DNA of 64,000 nucleotides from Candidatus Nitrosopumilus sp. (GCA_013215285.1 JABSRD010000003.1:22241-86240); one strand, 5' to 3'; counted from the first letter of the stretch, positions 28,437-36,724 are shown. Notes: generated by a model not told the origin, from the sequence alone. Numbers and translations: made by a program.

Positions 28437-28556
28437 ATTGTATTATTACCATATATTTTAATAAAAAACTATGTTTGTTTACTCAATCCTACATGTCAAT
28501 TTACGGTAATATTACACGAAATATTTAAATAACCTTAATACGGTAAATATACCGTA
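28431..28556. promoter_or_regulatory. shared operator region with five TACCRTA half-sites
   Basis: Between two divergent RHH genes. TACCATA occurs at 28431-28437 and 28447-28453; TACGGTA (the complement of TACCGTA) at 28502-28508 and 28539-28545; TACCGTA at 28550-28556. The last two form the dyad TACGGTAaataTACCGTA that ends in the first base of the ATG. Both genes' start codons touch a half-site. Confidence 0.65.
28521..28530 (+). promoter_or_regulatory. TATA box for the 28556 operon
   Basis: atatttaaat lies about 30 bp before the ATG at 28556. It predicts a leaderless transcript whose start point falls in the TACGGTA/TACCGTA dyad, so operator binding would block initiation. Confidence 0.5.
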
Positions 28557-28720
28557 TGGCAACCTATGGGTGGACTTCAACACAAATTCGAGATAGTCTG
28601 GCTGAAAAAATTAAACTGTTAATTAAAAACAAAGTTGATGCAAGCATTACCAATTCAACACAATTCATCGATTTAGCTGTAAGAGACTTAATCTCAAAAT
28701 TAGAGGCTTCTAAAAAATGA
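28556..28720 (+). CDS. 54-aa ribbon-helix-helix protein
   Basis: A compact RHH: WTSTQIRDSLAEKI forms the strand and first helix, and TNSTQFIDLAVRDLISKLE the turn and second helix. It aligns by eye with the N-terminal domain of the divergent 127-aa regulator (identical at QF-D-A-RDLI-KLE), so the two are paralogues. Its stop overlaps the next start (ATGA), making it the head of a coupled mini-gene chain. Confidence 0.65.
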   Translation: MATYGWTSTQIRDSLAEKIKLLIKNKVDASITNSTQFIDLAVRDLISKLEASKK

Positions 28721-28890
28721 GTCTCATTTTCAAAGGATGCTCACATGATGATGCAGTTTTCCTAGTCGTTTACAAATCAAATCAGATTCAAGAACTGGTT
28801 TGCAAATCATGTTTTGAGGATCCAAATCTTGTGAATAAGTCACACATTCTTCACGTTTACAATTTCAACACTGGTGAAATAATAAGATGA
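28717..28890 (+). CDS. 57-aa Cys/His mini-protein
   Basis: Starts in the ATGA overlap with the RHH gene and ends in an ATGA overlap with the next. It contains CSHDD and CKSC, plus a His (SHILHV), giving one possible metal site. Tight coupling on both sides supports that it is translated. Function unknown. Confidence 0.55.
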   Translation: MSLIFKGCSHDDAVFLVVYKSNQIQELVCKSCFEDPNLVNKSHILHVYNFNTGEIIR

Positions 28891-29027
28891 ATCATTTTAA
28901 CTGTAAGTTTTGTGGAACCGTCTGCAAAAATCTACTAGAACATTTAAAAAAATATCACAAGTCTCATATTGAACCATTTCCAAAAACAGAATCTAAAGCA
29001 TCAAAATATTTCAGGAGCAGAAAGTAA
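28887..29027 (+). CDS. 46-aa single C2H2 zinc-finger protein
   Basis: The whole protein is essentially one finger: CKFCGTVCKNLLEHLKKYH (C-x2-C, H-x4-H) with a basic tail. Coupled to both neighbours (ATGA before, TAATG after). Such mini-fingers are typical of archaeal viruses and plasmids, where they act as DNA-binding regulators. Confidence 0.6.
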   Translation: MNHFNCKFCGTVCKNLLEHLKKYHKSHIEPFPKTESKASKYFRSRK

Positions 29028-29335
29028 TGTACACTGAACTATCTTTTGAATCCTTGAAAATTATTTCAGATAATCTTACACTAAGAAATGAAGAGAAATT
29101 AAAAAATAAACTAGATAATTTCCTTGCAACAAAATATGATGACTACTATGTGTATGGCAGAAAACTATCTGAGGAGCAAACAATAGAGATCACCACACAT
29201 GAATTAGAATCAATCATTGCATCTACTGACAGAGTGGATATATCATCAGCATTTGATGATTTACACAGCATATACAAAAATGCCATTGCAACCTCTCAAA
29301 ATTCGATTTTTCTGTATGGGAGGAATAGAATATGA
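29027..29335 (+). CDS. hypothetical protein, 102 aa
   Basis: Soluble, helical and acidic. Two similar Tyr-containing endings are notable (DYYVYGRKLSEEQ at the middle, SIFLYGRNRI at the C terminus), which suggests an internal duplication of an about 50-aa unit. Start overlaps the stop of the C2H2 gene; its own stop overlaps the next start by 4 bp. No family recognised. Confidence 0.55.
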   Translation: MYTELSFESLKIISDNLTLRNEEKLKNKLDNFLATKYDDYYVYGRKLSEEQTIEITTHELESIIASTDRVDISSAFDDLHSIYKNAIATSQNSIFLYGRNRI

Positions 29336-29790
29336 CTGGAACATCCACTGGTGCAAGAATCGACAATTGTATCATTAGTTGTCTAAAACTGCATGAGACA
29401 ACCCCCAAAGATCTCCTAAATCATGCCCAAAATAGCATATCTGATGCAGAAATCACAATTGATGGAATCAATGCTAGACTTGTATTTTTACATGAGGAAG
29501 GACAGATATCCCCATCTGAGATTTTAGGAAAATTCACATGGAAAATTGGTGGGGAACCAACAGTCGCAAACAAAGTGTGGAAAATAATTGTATCACTTGC
29601 AAAGTTAGAATGTCATATTGAAAAAATCATTTACACCATAAGAAAACAAAATCCAGAAATCACGCCATATCAAATAAGAGATTCTGTTGGAATTTTACAA
29701 AAAAGTGGAATAATACATTCAGATGAAAATGAAATTGTAATTGTATCCAATATAGAAAAATCATTCATTCAAAGGAGGATGAACTCATGA
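29332..29790 (+). CDS. hypothetical protein, winged-helix-like C-terminal part
   Basis: 152 aa. The C-terminal half has the pattern of a helix-turn-helix/wing (PYQIRDSVGILQKSGIIHSDENEIVIV). The N-terminal half is mixed. Coupled by 4-bp overlaps with both neighbours. Likely a DNA-binding protein of the element; the assignment rests on pattern only. Confidence 0.5.
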   Translation: MTGTSTGARIDNCIISCLKLHETTPKDLLNHAQNSISDAEITIDGINARLVFLHEEGQISPSEILGKFTWKIGGEPTVANKVWKIIVSLAKLECHIEKIIYTIRKQNPEITPYQIRDSVGILQKSGIIHSDENEIVIVSNIEKSFIQRRMNS

Positions 29791-30215
29791 ATCTAAGATG
29801 GATATCAAAAGATAGTGGTACATGTCACATCTACATAGGTGTAGAAAGCTTATGCAAGTCTGAAAATATTGTAAAACCATTTGCAAAAAAATATTCCTGT
29901 AGAAACACCCAAGACTGTGATGTATGCAAAGGCATAGTACGTTCAGATCAACATAAAAAAATCAAAATAATAATCGCAAGATACAATGTCAAGACGGAAC
30001 ACTTCCATAAAAAATGGGGTATCTTTCCTGTTGATGCTTTACTAAATTTATTGACATTACAAGATACAATTTTGGAGGACATCCAGGAATTATCTGCAAA
30101 TGACTTTGGAGGAATTGAACCTGTAGATGTTTTAGCTGATGCAATTACATCAAAAAAAGTATGCTGTGATGATGGTGGAATTATTTGTTCAGTTAGTGGA
30201 GGGAAAATTTTATGA
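29787..30215 (+). CDS. hypothetical Cys-containing protein, 142 aa
   Basis: Contains an N-terminal Cys group (CHIYIG, LCKS, YSCRN, CDVCKG) and a C-terminal CCDD...CSV. The central part (KIIIARYNVKTEHFHKKWG) is basic. Coupled to the previous gene by a 4-bp overlap. Possibly zinc-binding; no family recognised. Confidence 0.5.
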   Translation: MNLRWISKDSGTCHIYIGVESLCKSENIVKPFAKKYSCRNTQDCDVCKGIVRSDQHKKIKIIIARYNVKTEHFHKKWGIFPVDALLNLLTLQDTILEDIQELSANDFGGIEPVDVLADAITSKKVCCDDGGIICSVSGGKIL

Positions 30216-30739
30216 TCAACTGTGTATTGGAAGTGATTCCTCCTGCAAGATGTATCAGTTCTGATACGCAGTTGGTGTGTGGCGGATTGGTGGGGAGCCA
30301 TCACCATATTTTAGGTGTAAAAGCCATATTTTCACAAATTTCATCACTTGTATATTTCGCTAATTGTTTCATACAGTGCCGTCAAAGTACTGGTGCCGGG
30401 AAACCGATCATCCAGCACTGTATCCTTTTCTATCTGAAACTGGTAGGATTTTTAGAAAACCTACGAACAAGTAACACATGCAGTCAAGGAATCATACATA
30501 CCGAAAAGAATGTGAGAAATAATCATGAGTATCTGACAAAAATCAATGAAAGTGATGAAAATTTCCAATGTTCAGATCAGTACAGTATGGTAGAATCTGA
30601 CATGTTCTATAACGCAAATAACTTCAATGACGTAAAAAAACGTAAAACGACTTTAAACTCTCAGGGAGAGAATACATTTTTTAAAAATGATTTTGGGAAT
30701 TACAAAAGTTCTCTTCCTGCAATGCCCTATTTTTTTTAA
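30212..30739 (+). CDS. doubtful 175-codon frame across a structured region
   Basis: Open, and coupled to the previous gene by a 4-bp overlap. However, the first about 85 codons cover a GC-rich, hairpin-rich patch and have an unusual Cys/Gly/His-rich composition. The second half (KINESDENFQCSDQYSM onward) looks more like this genome's coding DNA. It could be a real gene with an embedded RNA element, or a chance frame. Treat as provisional. Confidence 0.3.
   Translation: MINCVLEVIPPARCISSDTQLVCGGLVGSHHHILGVKAIFSQISSLVYFANCFIQCRQSTGAGKPIIQHCILFYLKLVGFLENLRTSNTCSQGIIHTEKNVRNNHEYLTKINESDENFQCSDQYSMVESDMFYNANNFNDVKKRKTTLNSQGENTFFKNDFGNYKSSLPAMPYFF
30244..30464 (+). ncRNA. candidate structured RNA (three strong hairpins)
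   Basis: Three hairpins lie within 220 bp. First, GTATCAG/CTGATAC (30252-30267) extended by TGC/GCA. Second, a compound hairpin with ATACAGTGC (30371-30379) pairing GCACTGTAT (30415-30423), an inner GG-TG/CA-CC helix and a CGG-GAAA-CCG GNRA cap (30397-30406). Third, GTAGG-TTTT/AAAA-CCTAC (30443-30464). Local G+C is about half in the helices against roughly a third around. Strand is inferred from the GNRA loop only. It could instead be a DNA-level element. Confidence 0.35.
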
Positions 30740-30753
30740 ATTAATAAAATAAA

Positions 30754-30996
30754 ATGAAACTTTCATACAAAATCCATATTCATCGATACCCTGATGATAA
30801 AAAAAGGAAAAACCAAACAATGATAATTACTGGATGGAAAACTGACAAATCAAAATATGCAGAAAATCAATTTGAATTTTGTTGTGATGGAATTAAAAAA
30901 GCAGTAGATTATGGATATATAATAATTACAACAAACAAGAATAACTTTCAACATATCAAATATGAAGAAAGAAAAGAAAAATTCAAAGACCTGTAA
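30754..30996 (+). CDS. hypothetical protein, 80 aa
   Basis: Basic, soluble, with beta pattern at the start (KLSYKIHIHRYP) and a helical Lys/Glu-rich end (KYEERKEKFKDL). No cysteine motif beyond FCC. Same strand as its neighbours. No family recognised. Confidence 0.5.
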   Translation: MKLSYKIHIHRYPDDKKRKNQTMIITGWKTDKSKYAENQFEFCCDGIKKAVDYGYIIITTNKNNFQHIKYEERKEKFKDL

Positions 30997-31215
30997 TTTG
31001 TCTAAGAACATTTGATGAATCAAGCGGATATGATGGAGATGAATCAATTGATGAATGGAATCTGCCTATCACACATTGTCCATTTTGTGCTACAAAAATA
31101 ATTGTTGAATGTGTGGAGAAAAAGAAGATTATTCATACTTGTAAAAAAGTCAAAAAAACCTATGAATCCTGTGAAGATCAAATAGAAGAAGAAATCATAA
31201 TGAGTAAAAACTAAA
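30985..31215 (+). pseudogene. open Cys-rich stretch without a normal start codon
   Basis: In the frame ending at the TAA near 31213-31215 the sequence reads VICLRTFDESSGYDGDES and then has CPFC, a later Cys and HTCKK, looking like a zinc-ribbon protein. No ATG, GTG or TTG occurs in this frame between the upstream stop and the conserved-looking start; only ATT is available. It may use ATT, or be the second half of the preceding gene after a frameshift. The start coordinate is approximate. Confidence 0.35.
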
Positions 31216-31220
31216 CTAAA

Positions 31221-31304
31221 TTGAGTAAAAAAGAAAATTGCTCACCCAACTGTTGGTGCAAGAAGAAAAAATCAGATGATAAGAGTAATGATTTCAAAAA
31301 ATGA
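31221..31304 (+). CDS. possible 27-aa Cys mini-protein
   Basis: TTG start, CSPNCWC core, Lys-rich tail. Its stop overlaps the next ATG (ATGA), the same coupling seen along this operon. Very short, so uncertain. Confidence 0.3.
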   Translation: MSKKENCSPNCWCKKKKSDDKSNDFKK

Positions 31305-31429
31305 TAAACTGTGAAATTTGTCCAAAAGAATTCATCTATACAGAAAATGGATTGGCAGAAATGATGTTCCATGTAATCGTAATTCATGGTAGTTTGATCA
31401 ACGACCCAATAATAGAAATAGAATATTGA
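31301..31429 (+). CDS. 42-aa C2H2 zinc-finger mini-protein
   Basis: Single finger: CEIC near the start and H-x4-H (FHVIVIHG) after a 17-residue spacer. Start overlaps the previous stop (ATGA) and its stop overlaps the HerA TTG start (TTGA). One of several single-finger proteins in this element. Confidence 0.5.
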   Translation: MINCEICPKEFIYTENGLAEMMFHVIVIHGSLINDPIIEIEY

Positions 31430-33258
31430 TAATAAAAAAAGACGAAATACTTATCGGTCATGAAGTTGATACTGGATATCCAGTAACTACGACAGTTAAT
31501 GATATTCGTCAAAACAAAATATTACTTGAGGGAGATTCGGGTTCTGGAAAAAGTCACCTGAATACAGTACTCATTGAAGGTACTGACAAAAAGGCTCAAA
31601 GACTAATTATCGATATTGAAGGTGAATACTTCCCATTAAAGAATAATTTTGAATTTTTACTAATTGGTAAATCTACTGACGAGGTTAAAGTCGATATTGA
31701 ACTCAACATCAATGATGTCTATGTTGAAAAACTTGCAATCAAATTAATTGAAAGTAGTGCAGACACAATTATCGATTTATCGGAATATCCGATTGAAGCC
31801 CCTCATTTTGTTTCAATACTTTTCAAAGCACTGCTAAAACATGCCAAAAAAATGAAGATACAGCTATTGATCTGCATAGATGAGGCTCATGTTTTTGCAC
31901 CTGAAAAGGGAACAGGTAGTGAAGAATCTCTGAAAGCAGTAATTGAGATGGTGAAAAGAGGGCGTAAACGAGGAATCGGAGTAATGTGTGCAACGCAAGC
32001 TATGGCTGATTTTAGTAAAAATGTAGTAAGACAACTCCGAACCAGATTCATTGGAAATTGCACATTGGAAAGTGATGTAAAATCTGCAGCAAGGGTTTTA
32101 GGATTTGACAAAATCAGAGAAAAAGAATTATCAGAATTAGGTGAAGACCATTACTTTTTTGTCGTAGGAAAGGCAATCAAAGTAAACGGTAAAAAACCAA
32201 ACCATATGTTAAAAATCAAAGCAATACCCACAAAGACGAAACTGCATGACTTTGAATTCAATAAATCCATTACAAAAATCAAAGAGATTAATCCAAATGC
32301 AATCAAACTGATCAAAGAAGAATTTTCAGACATTCCACAGTTAATTGATACCGAACTTACAAAACATGAAATATTGGAAAAAGAAAATATTGATTACAAA
32401 AAATTAGTGCAAGAACAAAGAGTTAAAATAATTCAGTTAGAAAAAGTAAAACCAACACATACCACATATGACCCTAAAGAACTCATTAGACAATACCAAA
32501 AAGGTTACAGTGAAGCAATCATAGAATTCAAACCAAAATTAGAAAAACAAATCAATGAACTAAAAGCAAAGTTGAGAGCATTCAAACCAATAATTAACAG
32601 ACTTTGTAATATTGGAAAAGAATTATTAGATTATGATGAAATGATTCCAGAAATTGACAGAATTTTAGAAATTAAAACAGATGAGATCAAACCAATAAAA
32701 CAAACTCCAATTATTTTCGAACCAAAGGAAATCAAACAAGTAACTAATACAATCCAAACAGAACCAGTAAGTGTTGATGGAGTCGAATTGACTGGTCCTG
32801 AAACAAAGATTTTGATTGCAGTTGTTCAAAGACCAGATCATACAGGTTCAAGAAATCAGATATCATTAATGTCAGGTTATTCTATCAAAAGTTCTGGCTT
32901 TACAAATCCATTAGGGCATTTGAGAAAACTGGGATTAATCACTTATGGATCAAATACACTGACTGCAACAGATAACGGTATAGCGGTATTAGGTGATTAC
33001 ACCCCATTACCAATTGATTCAGAAACCATCTGTAATTATTGGGTGAGTAAAGTCTCAGGACCAGAAAGCAAAATATTACGACCCATCATAGATGCATATG
33101 ACAATACAATTTCAAGAGAAGATTGTGCGCAAAAAGCAGGATATTCGGTAACTAGTTCTGGCTTTACAAATCCATTAGGACATTTGAGAAAATTGGGATT
33201 AATTGAATATGTGGGAAGAGAACTCAAGGCAACAAAAGAACTATTTCCAGATTATTAG
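31426..33258 (+). CDS. HerA-type DNA translocase ATPase with duplicated C-terminal domain
   Basis: 610 aa, TTG start. HerA/FtsK-superfamily motor. Walker A GDSGSGKSH (36-44), Walker B LLICIDEAHVF (Asp152/Glu153) and ATQAMADFSKNVVRQLRTRF (sensor/Arg finger) are intact. A coiled coil spans about residues 310-420. The C terminus holds two copies of a about 65-aa winged-helix-like unit (about 455-525 and 543-605), each containing SSGFTNPLGHLRKLGLI identically. The motor may pump the element's DNA for partition, packaging or transfer. NurA, the usual HerA partner, is absent. Confidence 0.85.
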   Translation: MIIKKDEILIGHEVDTGYPVTTTVNDIRQNKILLEGDSGSGKSHLNTVLIEGTDKKAQRLIIDIEGEYFPLKNNFEFLLIGKSTDEVKVDIELNINDVYVEKLAIKLIESSADTIIDLSEYPIEAPHFVSILFKALLKHAKKMKIQLLICIDEAHVFAPEKGTGSEESLKAVIEMVKRGRKRGIGVMCATQAMADFSKNVVRQLRTRFIGNCTLESDVKSAARVLGFDKIREKELSELGEDHYFFVVGKAIKVNGKKPNHMLKIKAIPTKTKLHDFEFNKSITKIKEINPNAIKLIKEEFSDIPQLIDTELTKHEILEKENIDYKKLVQEQRVKIIQLEKVKPTHTTYDPKELIRQYQKGYSEAIIEFKPKLEKQINELKAKLRAFKPIINRLCNIGKELLDYDEMIPEIDRILEIKTDEIKPIKQTPIIFEPKEIKQVTNTIQTEPVSVDGVELTGPETKILIAVVQRPDHTGSRNQISLMSGYSIKSSGFTNPLGHLRKLGLITYGSNTLTATDNGIAVLGDYTPLPIDSETICNYWVSKVSGPESKILRPIIDAYDNTISREDCAQKAGYSVTSSGFTNPLGHLRKLGLIEYVGRELKATKELFPDY

Positions 33259-33260
33259 AT

Positions 33261-33623
33261 ATGGTAGAATGGATCACATTTAGACTTCCGAAAGAATTGA
33301 ATCAAGAATTAGAATCATTTGTTGGTACTGAACAAGCTAAGAAAATGCGAGTGATGAATAAAACTCAATTATTAATTAAAATTTCACGAGATTTTCTTGG
33401 AAGAAAATCTAAATCAGTAATGGGTAAAAAACAATTTACCATAATTGACTATACTTTAGAACAGTATTTTGAAGAAAAGAAACGTGATGAGAATATCATC
33501 AAGACTTTAGAAAAAATGAGTTCTGTTATGAGTAAATTTGAAAAGAAAATAATTCTTGATGATTCAGAAATCAGAACCCTCAAAAGAAAAGTAAAGCAGT
33601 TGAAGAGAAAACTATTAAAATAA
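33261..33623 (+). CDS. RHH-type protein with C-terminal coiled coil
   Basis: 120 aa, 3 bp after herA. The N terminus (VEWITFRLPKELNQELESFV) has the strand-helix pattern of a ribbon-helix-helix protein. The last about 50 residues are a Lys/Glu coiled coil (IIKTLEKMSSVMSKFEKK, LKRKVKQLKRKL). Probably a DNA-binding partner of the neighbouring HerA and ParB-like proteins. Confidence 0.5.
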   Translation: MVEWITFRLPKELNQELESFVGTEQAKKMRVMNKTQLLIKISRDFLGRKSKSVMGKKQFTIIDYTLEQYFEEKKRDENIIKTLEKMSSVMSKFEKKIILDDSEIRTLKRKVKQLKRKLLK

Positions 33624-33625
33624 AA

Positions 33626-33937
33626 ATGATACAACAACAAGATCCAATTATTCTATTTCCAGGAGTAGAAATTTTACCAACACTTACGATGCAGTACACT
33701 AAAGAATATCTGAATCGATATTGCACCATTGATGTGTTGGGAGATACACTTTATGTCAAAAAACTAGGAAATGACAAAACAACATATGCAATTGACTTTG
33801 TTTCTGGTGAAATTTCAAAGATTAGGAAAATCAAAGATGAGACTGGGCATAATCTTGATGATGGACCTATCTTTGAGAATGATGATAATGATTCCGAATC
33901 TGCAGATGATGACGATATTGATTATAATGATCTCTAA
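33626..33937 (+). CDS. hypothetical protein with acidic tail
   Basis: 103 aa, 3 bp after the RHH gene. The first 70 residues look like a small beta fold. The end is almost all Asp/Glu (ENDDNDSESADDDDIDYND), like DNA-mimic or histone-binding tails. No family recognised. Confidence 0.5.
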   Translation: MIQQQDPIILFPGVEILPTLTMQYTKEYLNRYCTIDVLGDTLYVKKLGNDKTTYAIDFVSGEISKIRKIKDETGHNLDDGPIFENDDNDSESADDDDIDYNDL

Positions 33938-33960
33938 ATAATTAAAAAGAAAAATAAATT

Positions 33961-35364
33961 TTGCAAATTCAAACTTTACACAAATCAAAAATCAAGATAT
34001 CTAAAAAATATCAAAATGCAGTAGCTAGACAAACAAAAGATGAAAGAAAAACAATGCAAGAAAGCATAATCAAACATGGAATCAGGAAAGAACTGGAAAT
34101 TAGTAAATTAACAGGACTACTAGTTGATGGTCAAGAACGATATGAGGTAGGATTAACTGCAAACATTGAAGAGTTTCCAATAGTTTACAAGGATTTTGAT
34201 TCAGAACTTGCAGAATTTCAATATGTAATTGACAATTCTAGATGTAGAAGGAATCTCACTACCTGGTGGATTGGAAAATTAAACCGACTCAATTTAGAAC
34301 TAGAAAAAAAATTGGCAAAGCAAAGACAGCAATTAGGAAAAACACCCACAGATAATCTAAAGCATGAAAATACAGAAAACACCAAAAATAATCATACCTC
34401 TGTGCAAATTTGCACAAAGGGTGCAAAAATCGAAAATGGAAGATCTAGTGAATTGGCAACTAAAGGTTCAGGAATAAGTGCAAGAACTCAGGATACAGTT
34501 TCACGAATCATAGAATATGGTGACAAAGATCTCATAAAGAAATTAGATGATGGTGAACTTACCACTCACAAAGCTGAAACAATAATAATTCAAAAAGAAA
34601 TTGAAAAAACCCCCATCCTTCCATTACCCATAGGAAAATTCACAGACATTGTTGAAGATCCAGGATGGCTCTTTGCAAACAAGAATATCGGTGGATCTGG
34701 AAAATCAGGAGCAGGTATGAAATATCGAGTGTTACCAACAAAAGATATTGCAAAAATACCTGTAGAAAGTATTGCCGCAGATAACGCAGTAAATTACATG
34801 TGGACTACAAACTCACATCTGGTTACAGGATCAATGTTGATGAGTGAGTATATTGCAATACTAGAACAACAAAAATTTGAAATAAAAATAAAAAATCTCA
34901 CAGATAAAGAAAAAATCAAAGAAATCCAAAATGTATTTTGTGAAAGAGTGTTAGCAATATCAGATATGCTTGGAAAAATCAAAGTACAAAGTGATGCGTT
35001 ATCAGTAATTAACTGTCATGGATTCACTCCAAAATACATCATCACTTGGGAGAAAAAAGAAAAAGAAGGATGGGGGGGATATGGCTTTAACAATGTCACA
35101 GAGCACTTGCTAATTGGAATTAGAGGCAAGATCAAACCATTTGGACTGCAAGAAAAAACAATTGTAAAATCAAAATATGTCCCAAGAACACATTCTAGAA
35201 AACCTGAAGAGATGTGGGAGTTAATTGAAAAATGTGTTGGAATAACAAGAGGGAATCATAGAAAGTTGGAGATGAATTGTCGCACACCACGAAAAGGATG
35301 GTTGCCTCAGGGTGATGCAATTACTGAAAAAGATATAAAAAAATGGCAGAAATTTGGGAGTTAA
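33961..35364 (+). CDS. ParB-like/MT-A70 adenine methyltransferase fusion
   Basis: 467 aa, TTG start. Residues 1-100 resemble the ParB N-terminal domain (ESIIKHGIRKELEI, then LLVDGQERYEVG). A helical linker follows (about 100-215). The C-terminal half matches MT-A70 N6-adenine methyltransferases: the DPPW-type catalytic motif appears as DPGW (233-236), followed by YRVLPTKDIAKIPV, NYMWTTNSHL, HLLIGIRG and THSRKPEEMWELIEKC. The second Pro of DPPW is replaced by Gly. It may methylate element DNA at ParB-chosen sites. Confidence 0.75.
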   Translation: MQIQTLHKSKIKISKKYQNAVARQTKDERKTMQESIIKHGIRKELEISKLTGLLVDGQERYEVGLTANIEEFPIVYKDFDSELAEFQYVIDNSRCRRNLTTWWIGKLNRLNLELEKKLAKQRQQLGKTPTDNLKHENTENTKNNHTSVQICTKGAKIENGRSSELATKGSGISARTQDTVSRIIEYGDKDLIKKLDDGELTTHKAETIIIQKEIEKTPILPLPIGKFTDIVEDPGWLFANKNIGGSGKSGAGMKYRVLPTKDIAKIPVESIAADNAVNYMWTTNSHLVTGSMLMSEYIAILEQQKFEIKIKNLTDKEKIKEIQNVFCERVLAISDMLGKIKVQSDALSVINCHGFTPKYIITWEKKEKEGWGGYGFNNVTEHLLIGIRGKIKPFGLQEKTIVKSKYVPRTHSRKPEEMWELIEKCVGITRGNHRKLEMNCRTPRKGWLPQGDAITEKDIKKWQKFGS

Positions 35365-35367
35365 AAA

Positions 35368-35565
35368 TTGAGTGAACTAACTTTTGAAGATGGAGTGTGG
35401 GCCGTAATTGAGAATTTTTATGGTTATGATTTCAATATTGAAATGATAATTAAAGAATTTAAAATAACTAAAGAACAAGCAATACAATATTCTAAGAAAA
35501 CAGGGTTTAGACCTGAAATTATCAATGAGATTAATGAAAAAGTTTGGTGTACTAATGCTAGTTAA
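35368..35565 (+). CDS. hypothetical protein, 65 aa
   Basis: Small acidic helical protein, TTG start 3 bp after the fusion gene, overlapping the TFB gene. The pattern FNIEMIIKEFKITKEQAIQYSKKTGF could be a helix-turn-helix. No family recognised. Confidence 0.45.
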   Translation: MSELTFEDGVWAVIENFYGYDFNIEMIIKEFKITKEQAIQYSKKTGFRPEIINEINEKVWCTNAS

Positions 35566-36724
35566 CCCAGAAAATACCTGTCTTAGATGTAAAGGGCCCA
35601 TAATATTTGATGAAATAGTTGGAGAAAAATTCTGTACTAGTTGTGGATTTGTTCAGGAATCACAAATCATAGATTATTCCAACAAAGACTCAATCTCAAA
35701 AGACGTGCTAAAAAAGAGATCACAAGAACATCATATCGTAACAAATTCCAATATACATGATGGTAATATGGGGTCAGTCATTATTTCACCAAACATAGAC
35801 TATTCAGGCAAAAAACTCACGTTTCAACAAAAAAATTTCTCAACAAACATAAAAAAATGGGAAAAAAGAAATCGAGTAATCACAAGTAATGAAAGAAGAC
35901 TAGTTACCTATTTTCAAAAAGTACATCATCTAAAAGACCTATTGAGATTATCAGATACGTTTGTGAGCAAACTTTTTTTCATAATTCGACATGCAGAAAA
36001 GGCAAGGGTACTGGAAAGTAAAAAGGTAGACATTGCAATAGTGGTGTTAATTCACATCGCAGGAAAGATGATAAATCAGCCAATACCATACACCAAACTA
36101 AAAAAATTATTTGAATTTAACAGCAGAAAATTTAACGAATACAACAATGAAATAATGTATTATCTAAAAATTGATTCTAAAGCCATCATAACTAAAGTGG
36201 AATTTGTGTTTGAAAAGTTTTGTAATGATTTGGGTATTTCACCAAAATTCAGAAAACATGGTCGCGAAATTATCGCTTATTGTAGAAAAAATGACATTTG
36301 TATGCAAAAAACAAATGCAGTGATTGCAGCATCAGTGATTCATGTGGTTTTCATGCATTGTATGTACCAACATAATGATGTAAATGAGGTCAACCTTGAG
36401 CGAATCACAAAGGTCACAGGTGTTTCAGAGGGAAGTATATTGAGTAGTGCTAGGAAGATCAGACCGATAATAATACATCTAGGCATTACAGGAATCACAA
36501 AAGAAGATGTTATAATTTCTAAAACAACAAAATCACAAAACAATCAGAACACATGTCCACACTGTTTAAGCAGAATGATCAAAGCATCAGGGGAGGGATA
36601 TGATACATTGAATGAAGAACATGTAAAATATATTCTTGGAAGAATATGTAAAAAATGCAAGAAAATTTTTATTAATCCAAAATTTAAAGAATATTCTTTT
36701 ATTGTGAGTTCAATAGGCTGCTAA
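35525..36724 (+). CDS. tfb: divergent transcription factor B (TFB) with extra C-terminal zinc ribbon
   Basis: About 390-399 aa; the later ATG at 35555 would start the protein at MLVNPENTCLRC. An N-terminal TFIIB zinc ribbon (CLRC ... CTSCG) is followed by a B-linker and two cyclin-like repeats (about 110-320). Unusually, a second four-Cys ribbon (CPHC ... CKKC) lies at the C terminus, about residues 340-390. TFB recruits RNA polymerase to TATA/TBP promoters; an element-borne TFB could redirect transcription to element promoters. Confidence 0.82.
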   Translation: MRLMKKFGVLMLVNPENTCLRCKGPIIFDEIVGEKFCTSCGFVQESQIIDYSNKDSISKDVLKKRSQEHHIVTNSNIHDGNMGSVIISPNIDYSGKKLTFQQKNFSTNIKKWEKRNRVITSNERRLVTYFQKVHHLKDLLRLSDTFVSKLFFIIRHAEKARVLESKKVDIAIVVLIHIAGKMINQPIPYTKLKKLFEFNSRKFNEYNNEIMYYLKIDSKAIITKVEFVFEKFCNDLGISPKFRKHGREIIAYCRKNDICMQKTNAVIAASVIHVVFMHCMYQHNDVNEVNLERITKVTGVSEGSILSSARKIRPIIIHLGITGITKEDVIISKTTKSQNNQNTCPHCLSRMIKASGEGYDTLNEEHVKYILGRICKKCKKIFINPKFKEYSFIVSSIGC

